Of a DNA stretch of 64,000 bases, positions 1 to 8,554 are shown piece by piece. Within the stretch, counting starts at the first letter, position 1, and each line of letters begins with the position of its first letter. The position numbers and the translations under genes were made by a program. The notes beneath the pieces were generated by a model, which was not told the origin of the DNA, did no database searches, and worked only from the letters and a program-made list of their open reading frames with translations. Source of the stretch: an uncultured Balneola sp. (GTDB taxonomy: Bacteria; Bacteroidota; Rhodothermia; Balneolales; Balneolaceae); the NCBI GenBank assembly GCA_902529365.1, contig CABZWK010000009.1, forward strand, positions 1-64,000, in the 5' to 3' direction.

Positions 1-1068
1 AAATTGTCTAAAATTATTTCAGCCATTAGGGAGTGTATTTTGGCGCACGGGGGTGAGGTGCATTTTGGGAACCGGGTAGTGGATCTAGTGCTCGAGGGGG
101 TTGATAGTTCGCGAGAAAGTCGTCGAATTGCTGGCTTAAAAGTCACGGAGGTTGGTGACGTCGCTATCGAAGGAATTGTCGAAAATAACGCTGCTGTTCG
201 CAACATCTCTGTCAAGCATGTGATCCTTGCCACAGGTCATTCAGCCCGAGATATCTTTGAACTGTTGGTGCGGCGGGAAATCGAAGTGGAGGCCAAACCA
301 CTGGCCATTGGGGTGCGGGTGGAGCATCCGCAGGCTTTAATTGACTCCATTCAATATTCGTGTGAGTCGCGTGGAGAATATTTGCCGGCAGCACCCTACT
401 CGGTGGTGCATCAGGTAGAGGGGCGTGGGGTGTATTCTTTTTGCATGTGTCCAGGTGGGGTTGTGGCGCCTTGTGCAACCAAGCCAGGAGAGATTGTGAC
501 CAATGGATGGTCATCGTCGCGGCGGGCTCGTTTGACGGCAAATTCGGGCATAGTGGTGGAATTGGAATTGGCGGATTTCAAGGACTATGAGGCGGAGTAT
601 GGACCTTTGGCTGCGATGGCCTTTCAGGCGGAGATTGAGCGGAAAGCATGGGAAGCTGGTGGGCGAACGCAAACTGCGCCGGCGCAGCGTTTGGTGGATT
701 TTATGGAAGGACGAGTTTCCAAAGATTTGCCTAAGACCTCGTACGCGCCAGGCATACTATCAGTGGATTTAGCCAAGGTGCTTCCGGGTTTTATTGTGGA
801 GCGTTTGAGGGAGGGTTTTAGGGCTTTTGACCAGAAAATGAAAGGGTTTTTAACCAACGAAGCGGTGGTGCATGCTCCAGAAACTAGGACCTCGTCTCCG
901 GTAAGGATTCCTAGGGACGAAGAGTGGTTTGTGCACCCTGAGGTGTCGGGATTGTATCCGTGCGGGGAAGGATCTGGCTACGCCGGAGGGATTATCTCCG
1001 CGGCCATGGATGGGGAACGCGTGGCGGAAGCAGTGGTTCGATCGGTGCGGGGAGAGTGGAAGTCTTAA
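1..1068 (+). CDS. FAD-dependent dehydrogenase/oxidoreductase (COG2509-like), C-terminal part; 5' end cut by window edge
   Basis: Frame open from window base 1; C-terminal FAD-binding signature GLYPCGEGSGYAGGIISAAMDGERVAEAV; stop TAA at 1066-1068. Confidence 0.75.
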   Translation, partial: KLSKIISAIRECILAHGGEVHFGNRVVDLVLEGVDSSRESRRIAGLKVTEVGDVAIEGIVENNAAVRNISVKHVILATGHSARDIFELLVRREIEVEAKPLAIGVRVEHPQALIDSIQYSCESRGEYLPAAPYSVVHQVEGRGVYSFCMCPGGVVAPCATKPGEIVTNGWSSSRRARLTANSGIVVELELADFKDYEAEYGPLAAMAFQAEIERKAWEAGGRTQTAPAQRLVDFMEGRVSKDLPKTSYAPGILSVDLAKVLPGFIVERLREGFRAFDQKMKGFLTNEAVVHAPETRTSSPVRIPRDEEWFVHPEVSGLYPCGEGSGYAGGIISAAMDGERVAEAVVRSVRGEWKS

Positions 1069-1526
1069 GCCTCGACGTCAATTTTTATGGTAGAAGTAGC
1101 TTCTATGAGCTTGGGAAGGTATTTTTTCCAATTTTTTTTGGCGGAAATATAGCGGTCCAACCCGCCTTCAACGTATTTGTACCCTTTCTGTGTAATGGCT
1201 AGATGCGTAGTTCCATCGTAGTTGTCTAAGAGTTCATAGCAGACCACGATGTAGTTTTCGGGCGTTTCTTCGAGCCCCATCTGAGTAGGAAGGGAGCTAT
1301 ATTCGAGTAGTTTGTTAGCAGAAACCCGTATGACTTCCCCTTTTTCGACGACTTTTTCCTTGCCACCTCTGTTTTCAAGGAACCGTACTTTCGTACCCAC
1401 GGTCCATTCGCAACAGCATTGCTGGCCTTTAAAGATTTGTGCTAGGTGTTCAGGACTAGTGAGTACCTGCCAAACGACTTCGGGAACTGAAGGAATGTTC
1501 ACACTGATTGAAATACTATTCTCCAT
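1065..1526 (-). CDS. SRPBCC/START-like domain protein (AHSA1-like)
   Basis: 153 aa; N-terminal ISISVNIPSVPEVVWQVLTSPEHLAQIFKG and length typical of SRPBCC proteins; stop overlaps convergent gene stop. Confidence 0.6.
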   Translation of the reverse strand: MENSISISVNIPSVPEVVWQVLTSPEHLAQIFKGQQCCCEWTVGTKVRFLENRGGKEKVVEKGEVIRVSANKLLEYSSLPTQMGLEETPENYIVVCYELLDNYDGTTHLAITQKGYKYVEGGLDRYISAKKNWKKYLPKLIEATSTIKIDVEA

Positions 1527-1666
1527 CTACTAAACCTAGTTATGCCTTAGTCTTATATTAGTTATACCGTTGGACCTACATGATATTACGATATAAACTT
1601 ACTTTTATAGTAGGAGAAATAAAAGTATTCTATAGTGATAATTTTAAGGAGTTGGAGGTATTGGAT

Positions 1667-2890
1667 ATGAGGCAAGCTTGGCGACGTTATTTTGGACCAA
1701 GTACCATGGTTACAGCTGCTTTTATTGGTCCTGGTACGGTGACTATGTGCACAATAGTTGGGGTGCGAACTGGATCGGCGCTACTTTGGGCGCTCGTTTT
1801 TTCAGTGGTAGCCACGGTGGTTCTACAGGAAATGTCCGCCCGACTCGGTGTGGTAACTCGCCATGGTATGGGCGAGGCTCTGCGCGAACGCTTGCCGCAG
1901 GGTTTGGTCCGATTAGGCACGCTTTCGTTGGTATTTTCGGCCATTTTTGTGGGCAACGCCGCCTATGAGGGAGGTAATTTGTCTGGCGCAGTCTTGGGGA
2001 TTCAGGCTTGGTTTAGTAACGGTCTTATTGATGCTTCAGTGGTCAGTGTGGCGCTTACACTGATCATGGGCGCTTTTGCTTTTGCGGTGCTATATCGTGG
2101 TCATTTTAAAGTGATTGAGCGGGTATTGGTGAGCCTGGTTGGGCTCATGAGTGTGGTGTTTTTGACCACCATGGTTATGAGTAGTCCGGACTGGTCTGAG
2201 GTGCTTAGCGGATTCATAACACCCAGTATTCCAGCCGATGATTGGCTGTTGGTGGTGGGGCTGGTGGGCACAACAGTGGTGCCTTACAACTTATTTTTGC
2301 ACGCTTCGGTAGTGCAGGAGCGCTATGCAGAGCCCGAGGAATTGCCTGATCTACGCCGCGAAAATGCTACGGCGATTATTCTTGGGGGGATAATTTCGAT
2401 GAGTATTGTTATTACCTGCGCGGCCAATGTACAAGGCACAGGGATTCGTTCGGTCATGGATATGGCGCAGGCTTTGGAACCATTACTTGGAGCTTGGGCT
2501 CCGTATGTGCTAGGACTAGGATTATTTGCGGCGGGAATATCATCTGCTATAACGGCACCGCTGGCCGCTGCTTACGCGGTGAAAGGGATTATGGGTTGGC
2601 CAGACGGGCTTCAAGATTGGCGTTTTCGAGCGGTTTGGATCAGTGTTTTGGGCATCGGAGTCCTTTCGGCTATATCAGGTTTTAGCCCAATCGGAGTCAT
2701 TCAATTTGCGCAGGTAGCCAACGGAGTACTGCTTCCCTTATTAGCAGGCGTGATCTTGTGGTTAACCAGCTCCAAACGAATTATGGGAGATTATGCCAAC
2801 TCGCAAAGGGTTCGGCTGCTTGGCGGTGGTGTGGTTTTTGTGACCGTTTTGATCGCCGCCAGAAGTTTATGGAGTGTGTTTGGTGGCTAG
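1667..2890 (+). CDS. Nramp-family transporter (atypical, lacks DPGN/MPHN motifs)
   Basis: Multi-TM protein with Nramp alignment anchors (ALLWALVFSVVATVVLQEMSARLGVVT; GTTVVPYNLFLHASVVQ). ATG at 1667 preceded by aaggagttggagg, preferred to 1580. Confidence 0.8.
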   Translation: MRQAWRRYFGPSTMVTAAFIGPGTVTMCTIVGVRTGSALLWALVFSVVATVVLQEMSARLGVVTRHGMGEALRERLPQGLVRLGTLSLVFSAIFVGNAAYEGGNLSGAVLGIQAWFSNGLIDASVVSVALTLIMGAFAFAVLYRGHFKVIERVLVSLVGLMSVVFLTTMVMSSPDWSEVLSGFITPSIPADDWLLVVGLVGTTVVPYNLFLHASVVQERYAEPEELPDLRRENATAIILGGIISMSIVITCAANVQGTGIRSVMDMAQALEPLLGAWAPYVLGLGLFAAGISSAITAPLAAAYAVKGIMGWPDGLQDWRFRAVWISVLGIGVLSAISGFSPIGVIQFAQVANGVLLPLLAGVILWLTSSKRIMGDYANSQRVRLLGGGVVFVTVLIAARSLWSVFGG

Positions 2891-3108
2891 CAGGCGGTTA
2901 GATTTGAAGAGTACTTTTGAATCATTTAAAAAAACTGCAAAAATATTGGTATGTTTGACGCTAAATTACTAAATATAAATAACATAGATGAATGACTTTT
3001 AGCTTGGTAAGTTGGCTGGGGTACTGGTTAATGTAAACGGGACCTGTTTATAACAAAGTATGGGAAACATGACTAAAACAAAATTTTTAGATTATAAGAG
3101 TGGGTAAC

Positions 3109-4041
3109 ATGTCAAAAGAGAAAAAAATACATATTGATATAAACTGTGATTTAGGTGAATGGGATGCGCTAGACCCGCGTCCAGAACAACAGCTCCGAGA
3201 TCGGAAAATTATGTCCTTGGTCTCCTCGATAAACATTGCATGTGGAGGTCATCGTGGAGATGGCCATTCGATTCGCACTACTATGGAGCACGCAGCATAC
3301 TTAGATATTGCCATCGGTTTACACCCTTCCTTCCCTGACCGGCAAGGCTTTGGGCGGGTTGAAAAGCCATGGTCGGATTTGGTAGCTAAGTCGTTATATA
3401 ATCAGTTAGACTTTGGTCGTAGTTTAGCTCGGGAGGTAGGTGTCGAATTGCATCACATTAAACCACATGGGGCTTTATACAACATGGCGAGTAAATATGA
3501 AAGTTGGGCTGAAAAACTTTGGACCTTATTTCGAAATTGGGATGACGATATCTTGGTGTATGGTCTTTCGGAATCGGAGATGTCGAAAGGGATAGGTTTA
3601 GATATTATGAGTGTCGATGAAGGACGCTCATACGAGTCCGAGCTTGGCAGTTCCGAGTCGGAAGCTGTAGCTAGTTCCGATGAGGGTGCCGGGGTTCATG
3701 CTGGCACTAGTTCGGAAGTGACCAATGAGTTTTGGGCCTTTGATATGAAGTTAGGGGATGGATTTTGCGCAGAAGCATTTGCTGACCGGGCTTATAACCC
3801 TAATTTGACCCTTCGATCTCGGTCAAAGGATGGGGCCGTATATTCCGATCCTTCCATTGTCTTGGCACAGGTCCAAGAAATGGTACTCCATGGGCAAATC
3901 CGGTGCGTCGATGGAATTTCGCGCTCGCTAAAAGTCCAAAGTATTTGCCTGCACAGCGACACTCCCGGTGCCGTTGAAATGGCCGAGCTAATCGCCCGTA
4001 GTTTGAAAGAATTGGATATTGAGGTACGCCCTTGCTTATAG
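3109..4041 (+). CDS. pxpA: 5-oxoprolinase subunit PxpA (LamB/YcsF family) with a Ser/Glu-rich insertion
   Basis: DINCDLGEWD, NIACGGHRGD, HIKPHGALYNMA, FADRAYNPNLTLRSRSKDGAV, LHSDTPGAVEMA motifs; start at 3109 preferred to 3100. Confidence 0.9.
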   Translation: MSKEKKIHIDINCDLGEWDALDPRPEQQLRDRKIMSLVSSINIACGGHRGDGHSIRTTMEHAAYLDIAIGLHPSFPDRQGFGRVEKPWSDLVAKSLYNQLDFGRSLAREVGVELHHIKPHGALYNMASKYESWAEKLWTLFRNWDDDILVYGLSESEMSKGIGLDIMSVDEGRSYESELGSSESEAVASSDEGAGVHAGTSSEVTNEFWAFDMKLGDGFCAEAFADRAYNPNLTLRSRSKDGAVYSDPSIVLAQVQEMVLHGQIRCVDGISRSLKVQSICLHSDTPGAVEMAELIARSLKELDIEVRPCL

Positions 4042-6023
4042 AAAATTGGGAGCTTTCAAGCCCTATGGATTGGGGGCTGAATGGTTTTCGTGCATGGGCA
4101 CTGACCGAAGATGTACTGCTGGTTGAAGCAGTTTATCATCACCCAGTACATAATGAATCAGTACCTGCCGCGGGTAATTCTAGCCGGGTTGATGTAGCAT
4201 TTAGGCAGCGTTGCTTAAGCTGCTTTCTAGCCTTAAAACAGAATCTTGTACAGCAATCATCGGATTGGGTTAGCAGCGTAGAATGGGCTCCAGCTTATGT
4301 GTCTATGGGGATCCGTTTCGATCCAAGCTTACAGCCCATCGATCAGCTTTGGAAGGAGTTGAAGAAAGAGTTGACAGATGCTGTGGCTAGGGCAAATGAA
4401 CTGTCAAGCATCCCAGCGCAGGTTTTCGAACTGCCCGTTTGCTACAATAAAGGTCTGGATTGGTCTCGGATTGAAAACTTCAGTGGACTTAGCAGGGACG
4501 AATTTATTCAGCGTCATAGCAGTGGGGAATATTGGGTTGCTGCCATGGGCTTTTTGCCAGGTTTTGCCTTTTTGGATGGATTAGAATCCGCATTGTCATT
4601 GCCCCGTTTGGATGCGCCTCGAACGCGCATTCCAGCAGGTACCGTTGGTATTGGTGCTGGCCAAACAGGGTGGTACGCCTTTTCGAGCCCAGGTGGATGG
4701 AATAGTTTGGGAGAAACGCCCTTGGTATTGTTGGATCCGCGAGCGGGTATTCGTGATGAAAACCCATCACCGGTGCAGATTGGCGACCGCGTTCGATTCC
4801 GCGCAATTAATGAACAGGAGTTTGATGCGCTGAAAAACGAGCTAGACTTCCGTGGTTTGGAGCAGGGTACTGATCAGGATATTGATTGGGTTTTGGAAAA
4901 AGATTCTGAACAGGATTTAGTTGGAAATTCCATACCTGTATCGAGTGATGATTTAGGGCCAGTTACTGGTGAGTTTGCTGAAGATTCAATCCAAGATTTT
5001 GTTTCCTTTGAAGTGCTTGAGCCAGGGCTTTGGACAAGTCTGCAGGATCGTGGGCGCTCGGTTGGCTTGGCCTATGGCTTGCCGCGATCAGGTGCTGCGG
5101 ATTTGCTTGCCTATGAGACGGCATTAGAAGCAGTAGGTGGTAAATTAGGTAGTCAGATAGATGGTCAAAATAGCGGAGTAGTGTTGGAATGCACATTGAA
5201 AGGTCCAGTTCTTCGGTGTTGCAATGAGGCGATAATTGTTTTAACAGGGGCTGATTTTGAGGTGCGCTGTGAACGAACTACATTAACTAGTGGTAAATCC
5301 AAAACAACGCTCAGGGACAAATTAACCAGTGAAACACAATCGTGGAATATTCCATTACATACCTTAGTCAAGGTGCAGGTGGGTGATGTTCTGCGTTGGG
5401 GAATTAGTCAAGAAGGCTGCCGAGGATATATGGCGGTGCGCGCGAGTGACTACGCAGGTCAACGGTATTGGGGCTCTATTTCTGGGCTAGCAGATCGGGG
5501 AGCATTGGAGAAAGGGCAGGTTATTCGTTGGAAGTATTCTGGTCAAGGTGAAGAAGTGATGCAAGGTATCGAGATGGCGCATAATCTGGAAACACTTCAG
5601 AAAGCACAGAAAAGGCAGAGGATATATAAATCCGTGGGGAGATTTGCAGGAACCCCTCGATTTAGGTGCCAAAAAGGACCCGAGTGGGTCTGGATTTCTC
5701 AAGAATTTCAGGAGTATGTCATGGGAAGCGAGTACGAGGTGCGCTCGGATAGTAATCGGATGGGAATTCGGCTGAGCAGACGAGTGGTTGATGAGGCTCG
5801 AGAACGAGATTGGCGGGCATTTTTAGCAGAGTTGCCGTCAATGTGGTCGTCAGTGGTGCGGCCTGGCATTATTCAGTTACCACCTAGTGGGCAGCCGATT
5901 GTGCTAGGGCCGGATGGGCAAACTATCGGTGGTTATCCACGGATCGCCTATGTGCCTCAAGATCAGCAGTGGCGTTTGGCACAATTGCGCCCTGGTGACC
6001 GAGTGCGATTAGGGTGGGTATAG
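4032..6023 (+). CDS. PxpB-PxpC fusion (KipI/KipA-like 5-oxoprolinase / biotin-dependent carboxyltransferase family)
   Basis: N-terminal PxpB motifs GFLPGFAFLDGL and RTRIPAGTVGIGAGQTGWY; C-terminal PxpC motifs EVLEPGLWTSLQDRGRSVG and SNRMGIRL; TTG start overlapping the pxpA stop. Confidence 0.88.
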   Translation: MLIENWELSSPMDWGLNGFRAWALTEDVLLVEAVYHHPVHNESVPAAGNSSRVDVAFRQRCLSCFLALKQNLVQQSSDWVSSVEWAPAYVSMGIRFDPSLQPIDQLWKELKKELTDAVARANELSSIPAQVFELPVCYNKGLDWSRIENFSGLSRDEFIQRHSSGEYWVAAMGFLPGFAFLDGLESALSLPRLDAPRTRIPAGTVGIGAGQTGWYAFSSPGGWNSLGETPLVLLDPRAGIRDENPSPVQIGDRVRFRAINEQEFDALKNELDFRGLEQGTDQDIDWVLEKDSEQDLVGNSIPVSSDDLGPVTGEFAEDSIQDFVSFEVLEPGLWTSLQDRGRSVGLAYGLPRSGAADLLAYETALEAVGGKLGSQIDGQNSGVVLECTLKGPVLRCCNEAIIVLTGADFEVRCERTTLTSGKSKTTLRDKLTSETQSWNIPLHTLVKVQVGDVLRWGISQEGCRGYMAVRASDYAGQRYWGSISGLADRGALEKGQVIRWKYSGQGEEVMQGIEMAHNLETLQKAQKRQRIYKSVGRFAGTPRFRCQKGPEWVWISQEFQEYVMGSEYEVRSDSNRMGIRLSRRVVDEARERDWRAFLAELPSMWSSVVRPGIIQLPPSGQPIVLGPDGQTIGGYPRIAYVPQDQQWRLAQLRPGDRVRLGWV

Positions 6024-6203
6024 CAGTAGTTTGGTTGGTTTTTTGGTAATTGTGAACTAGATCAAGCTAAATTATTGATAATTGTATCATGTAAGTAACT
6101 GAATAAATAGTTGTTGTAACGTAAGTGCTAGTATATTTTATTTTTGTATTTCCAAAAATAGATGGATAGAGTATGTTTATTCAAATAATCGGAATAATCA
6201 ACC

Positions 6204-7538
6204 ATGAAGAAATCATATACATTGCTATACGCTTCAATTGTTGCGGCATTAGCAGGACTTTTATTTGGTTTTGATACCGCTGTAATTTCGGGAGCGGATC
6301 AACCAATTCAATCATTATGGAACACAAGTCCACTTTTCCATGGCACCTTTATCATGTCTATGGCTCTTTGGGGTACAGTTATTGGCGCGTTAACTGGTGG
6401 AATTCCCTGTGATCGATTTGGTCGAAAGAATACCTTAATTGGAATTGGTTTGTTATACCTAATATCTGCCTTAGGTTCAGCGCTTGCTATGGATCCTTTT
6501 TTGTTTTCATTTTTTCGATTTGTTGGAGGATTAGGAGTTGGAGCTTCTTCAGTGGCAGCACCAACGTATATTTCTGAAATTGCACCCGCTGCCCTGCGGG
6601 GACGCTTAGGTATTTTGTATCAATTTATGATTGTACTTGGAATTTTAGTCGCTTTTATTTCAAATTGGGTGATTGGTGATAGTTTTGGAGAAAGCTCATG
6701 GAGATGGATGTTAGGTTTTGAATGCATACCAGCATTGATTTATATGGTCATGGTGTTTGGAATACCAAATAGCCCACGATGGTTAGCGGTATATACAAAA
6801 GATAGAAAGGCAGTAGAGCAAACTTTATCTTTGTTTGGAATTTCAGAGTTTAATACTCAGTATTTATTTGAATCTGAAGATCATTCAACCATGAAGCAAA
6901 ACTATCCATTTTTCTCAGGTAGATATAACTTTTCCATAATATTAGCTTTTTTAGTGGCATTTTTTAATCAGGTATCTGGAATTAACTTCGTTATTTATTA
7001 CGCCCCTAGAATCTTCGAAGCGGCAGGTTTAGCAAACAGTACGGCTCTAGTGTCCTCCGTAGGCGTCGGTGTGGTCAATTTAGTCTTTACTATGTTACTT
7101 ATAGATAGAGCGGGTCGTAGGCAACTCATGCTTTATGGATCAATAGGCTATATCGTTACGCTCTCTGTGGTTTCCTGTGCTTTTTATACTGGGGTGGAGG
7201 GGACTATCGTGGTGCTTTTTTTGTTTGGCTTCATTGCCTCGCATGCCATTGGCCAAGGGGCTATAATTTGGGTGTTTATTTCTGAAATTTTCCCCAATTA
7301 TGTACGTGCCAGTGGTCAATCGTTTGGGACAGGGGTGCATTGGGTATTCGCAGCATTGATTACATTATTCACACTGTTTTTCATGGATTTATTAGGGGAT
7401 AACCCTGCACCATTATTTGGCTTCTTTGCATTTATGATGGTGCTTCAATTAGTCTTTGTTCTTCGTATTATGCCCGAGACTAAGGGTAAAACTCTTGAAG
7501 AATTAGAAGATGAGCTGTCAATTATTTTGAAAGCTTGA
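6204..7538 (+). CDS. MFS sugar porter (sugar/inositol transporter family)
   Basis: GLLFGFDTAVISGA, DRFGRKN, PETKGKTLEELE signatures; 444 aa, 12-TM pattern. Confidence 0.9.
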   Translation: MKKSYTLLYASIVAALAGLLFGFDTAVISGADQPIQSLWNTSPLFHGTFIMSMALWGTVIGALTGGIPCDRFGRKNTLIGIGLLYLISALGSALAMDPFLFSFFRFVGGLGVGASSVAAPTYISEIAPAALRGRLGILYQFMIVLGILVAFISNWVIGDSFGESSWRWMLGFECIPALIYMVMVFGIPNSPRWLAVYTKDRKAVEQTLSLFGISEFNTQYLFESEDHSTMKQNYPFFSGRYNFSIILAFLVAFFNQVSGINFVIYYAPRIFEAAGLANSTALVSSVGVGVVNLVFTMLLIDRAGRRQLMLYGSIGYIVTLSVVSCAFYTGVEGTIVVLFLFGFIASHAIGQGAIIWVFISEIFPNYVRASGQSFGTGVHWVFAALITLFTLFFMDLLGDNPAPLFGFFAFMMVLQLVFVLRIMPETKGKTLEELEDELSIILKA

Positions 7539-7647
7539 TAACAAATTAGGCAGGCGTTAATGCGGCTAGTTTTCTTTTTTGATGAGTTAAGCTATGAGGC
7601 ATTAAATCATAGCCAAAATTTAGGAAGAGCTCTATAAAATGTCTGCG

Positions 7648-8268
7648 CTACCCTTTGGTGATTTTGATAATATCGCCATTTTTATTGACCGAATATTCTG
7701 GTAATGGACTGTTTGCTGGTCCACTGACAACTTCACCTGAATTGTTAAATACAGAATTATGGCAGGTACAAATAAAGGTTGAATTGGTATATTGCCATGC
7801 ATTTCTGCACGAGGCATGGGTGCATATATCGGAAAAAGCGCGAATGCGAGTTCCGTCTATGTTAATAGCTAAGAATCCAAACTCACTTGCAATTAGCCAG
7901 CCTCCAGCAGAGGCTAGAGCTTGTCCACCGGAGATCGTCGTATCGATGGTTATAGTATTTCCATCTACGCTAAAGGCAGAAGTACCGCTATTGCTGTTGT
8001 TGTTAGAGTCGTCATTGCCAGTGTCATCACTGTTGTCATTCATATCAAGATCTGAGCCGTCTCCGGAATCCGCAACTCCGCATGAACTCATGGGAATACC
8101 AAACGCGGCAATTAAAGCAAGCGGTGTAGCTGTTCGAAGAAATTCAGCACGCGAGCTTGTTATTCCGCTTACCAAACCCATAGATGTGGTAATATTAAAA
8201 CTTTTTTGAACTTCCATCGAACTTGGTGCTTCCACAAAGTGAGAGAAATTCTTATTTAGCTTTGTCAT
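7648..8268 (-). CDS. Rieske [2Fe-2S] domain lipoprotein
   Basis: CTHASC ... CTCHNSVFNNSGEVVSGPA cluster-binding motifs; N-terminal signal with lipobox IPMSSC and an Asp/Asn-rich linker. Confidence 0.82.
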   Translation of the reverse strand: MTKLNKNFSHFVEAPSSMEVQKSFNITTSMGLVSGITSSRAEFLRTATPLALIAAFGIPMSSCGVADSGDGSDLDMNDNSDDTGNDDSNNNSNSGTSAFSVDGNTITIDTTISGGQALASAGGWLIASEFGFLAINIDGTRIRAFSDICTHASCRNAWQYTNSTFICTCHNSVFNNSGEVVSGPANSPLPEYSVNKNGDIIKITKG

Positions 8269-8554
8269 TTACTGATAATAATTTTTTAAGTTATCTTTCT
8301 TGATTGTGTGATTTTATGTTAATAAGAGCCTTACTCTAGTAGATCTATCTTGATGAATCGTCCTACGTTTACAACTTGCATAAATCGGCTTTTCGTTCCT
8401 ATGATTATTTATTTTTAGCTAATTTTAATTAGGTCGTCCTAGTTTCAAATTTGGAATTGAGTCAACCCATTGTACTAGATGTAAATACAGTATCATATAT
8501 GGATTATAAAATAGTGAATTAGCCCTGAAAATAGAAAGCTAAAGGCGGCGCTAA

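Noticed and set aside
7655-8209. 184-aa + strand ORF opposite the Rieske gene
   Set aside because: Antisense to a gene with intact Rieske motifs and lipobox; no domain, no supporting start context.
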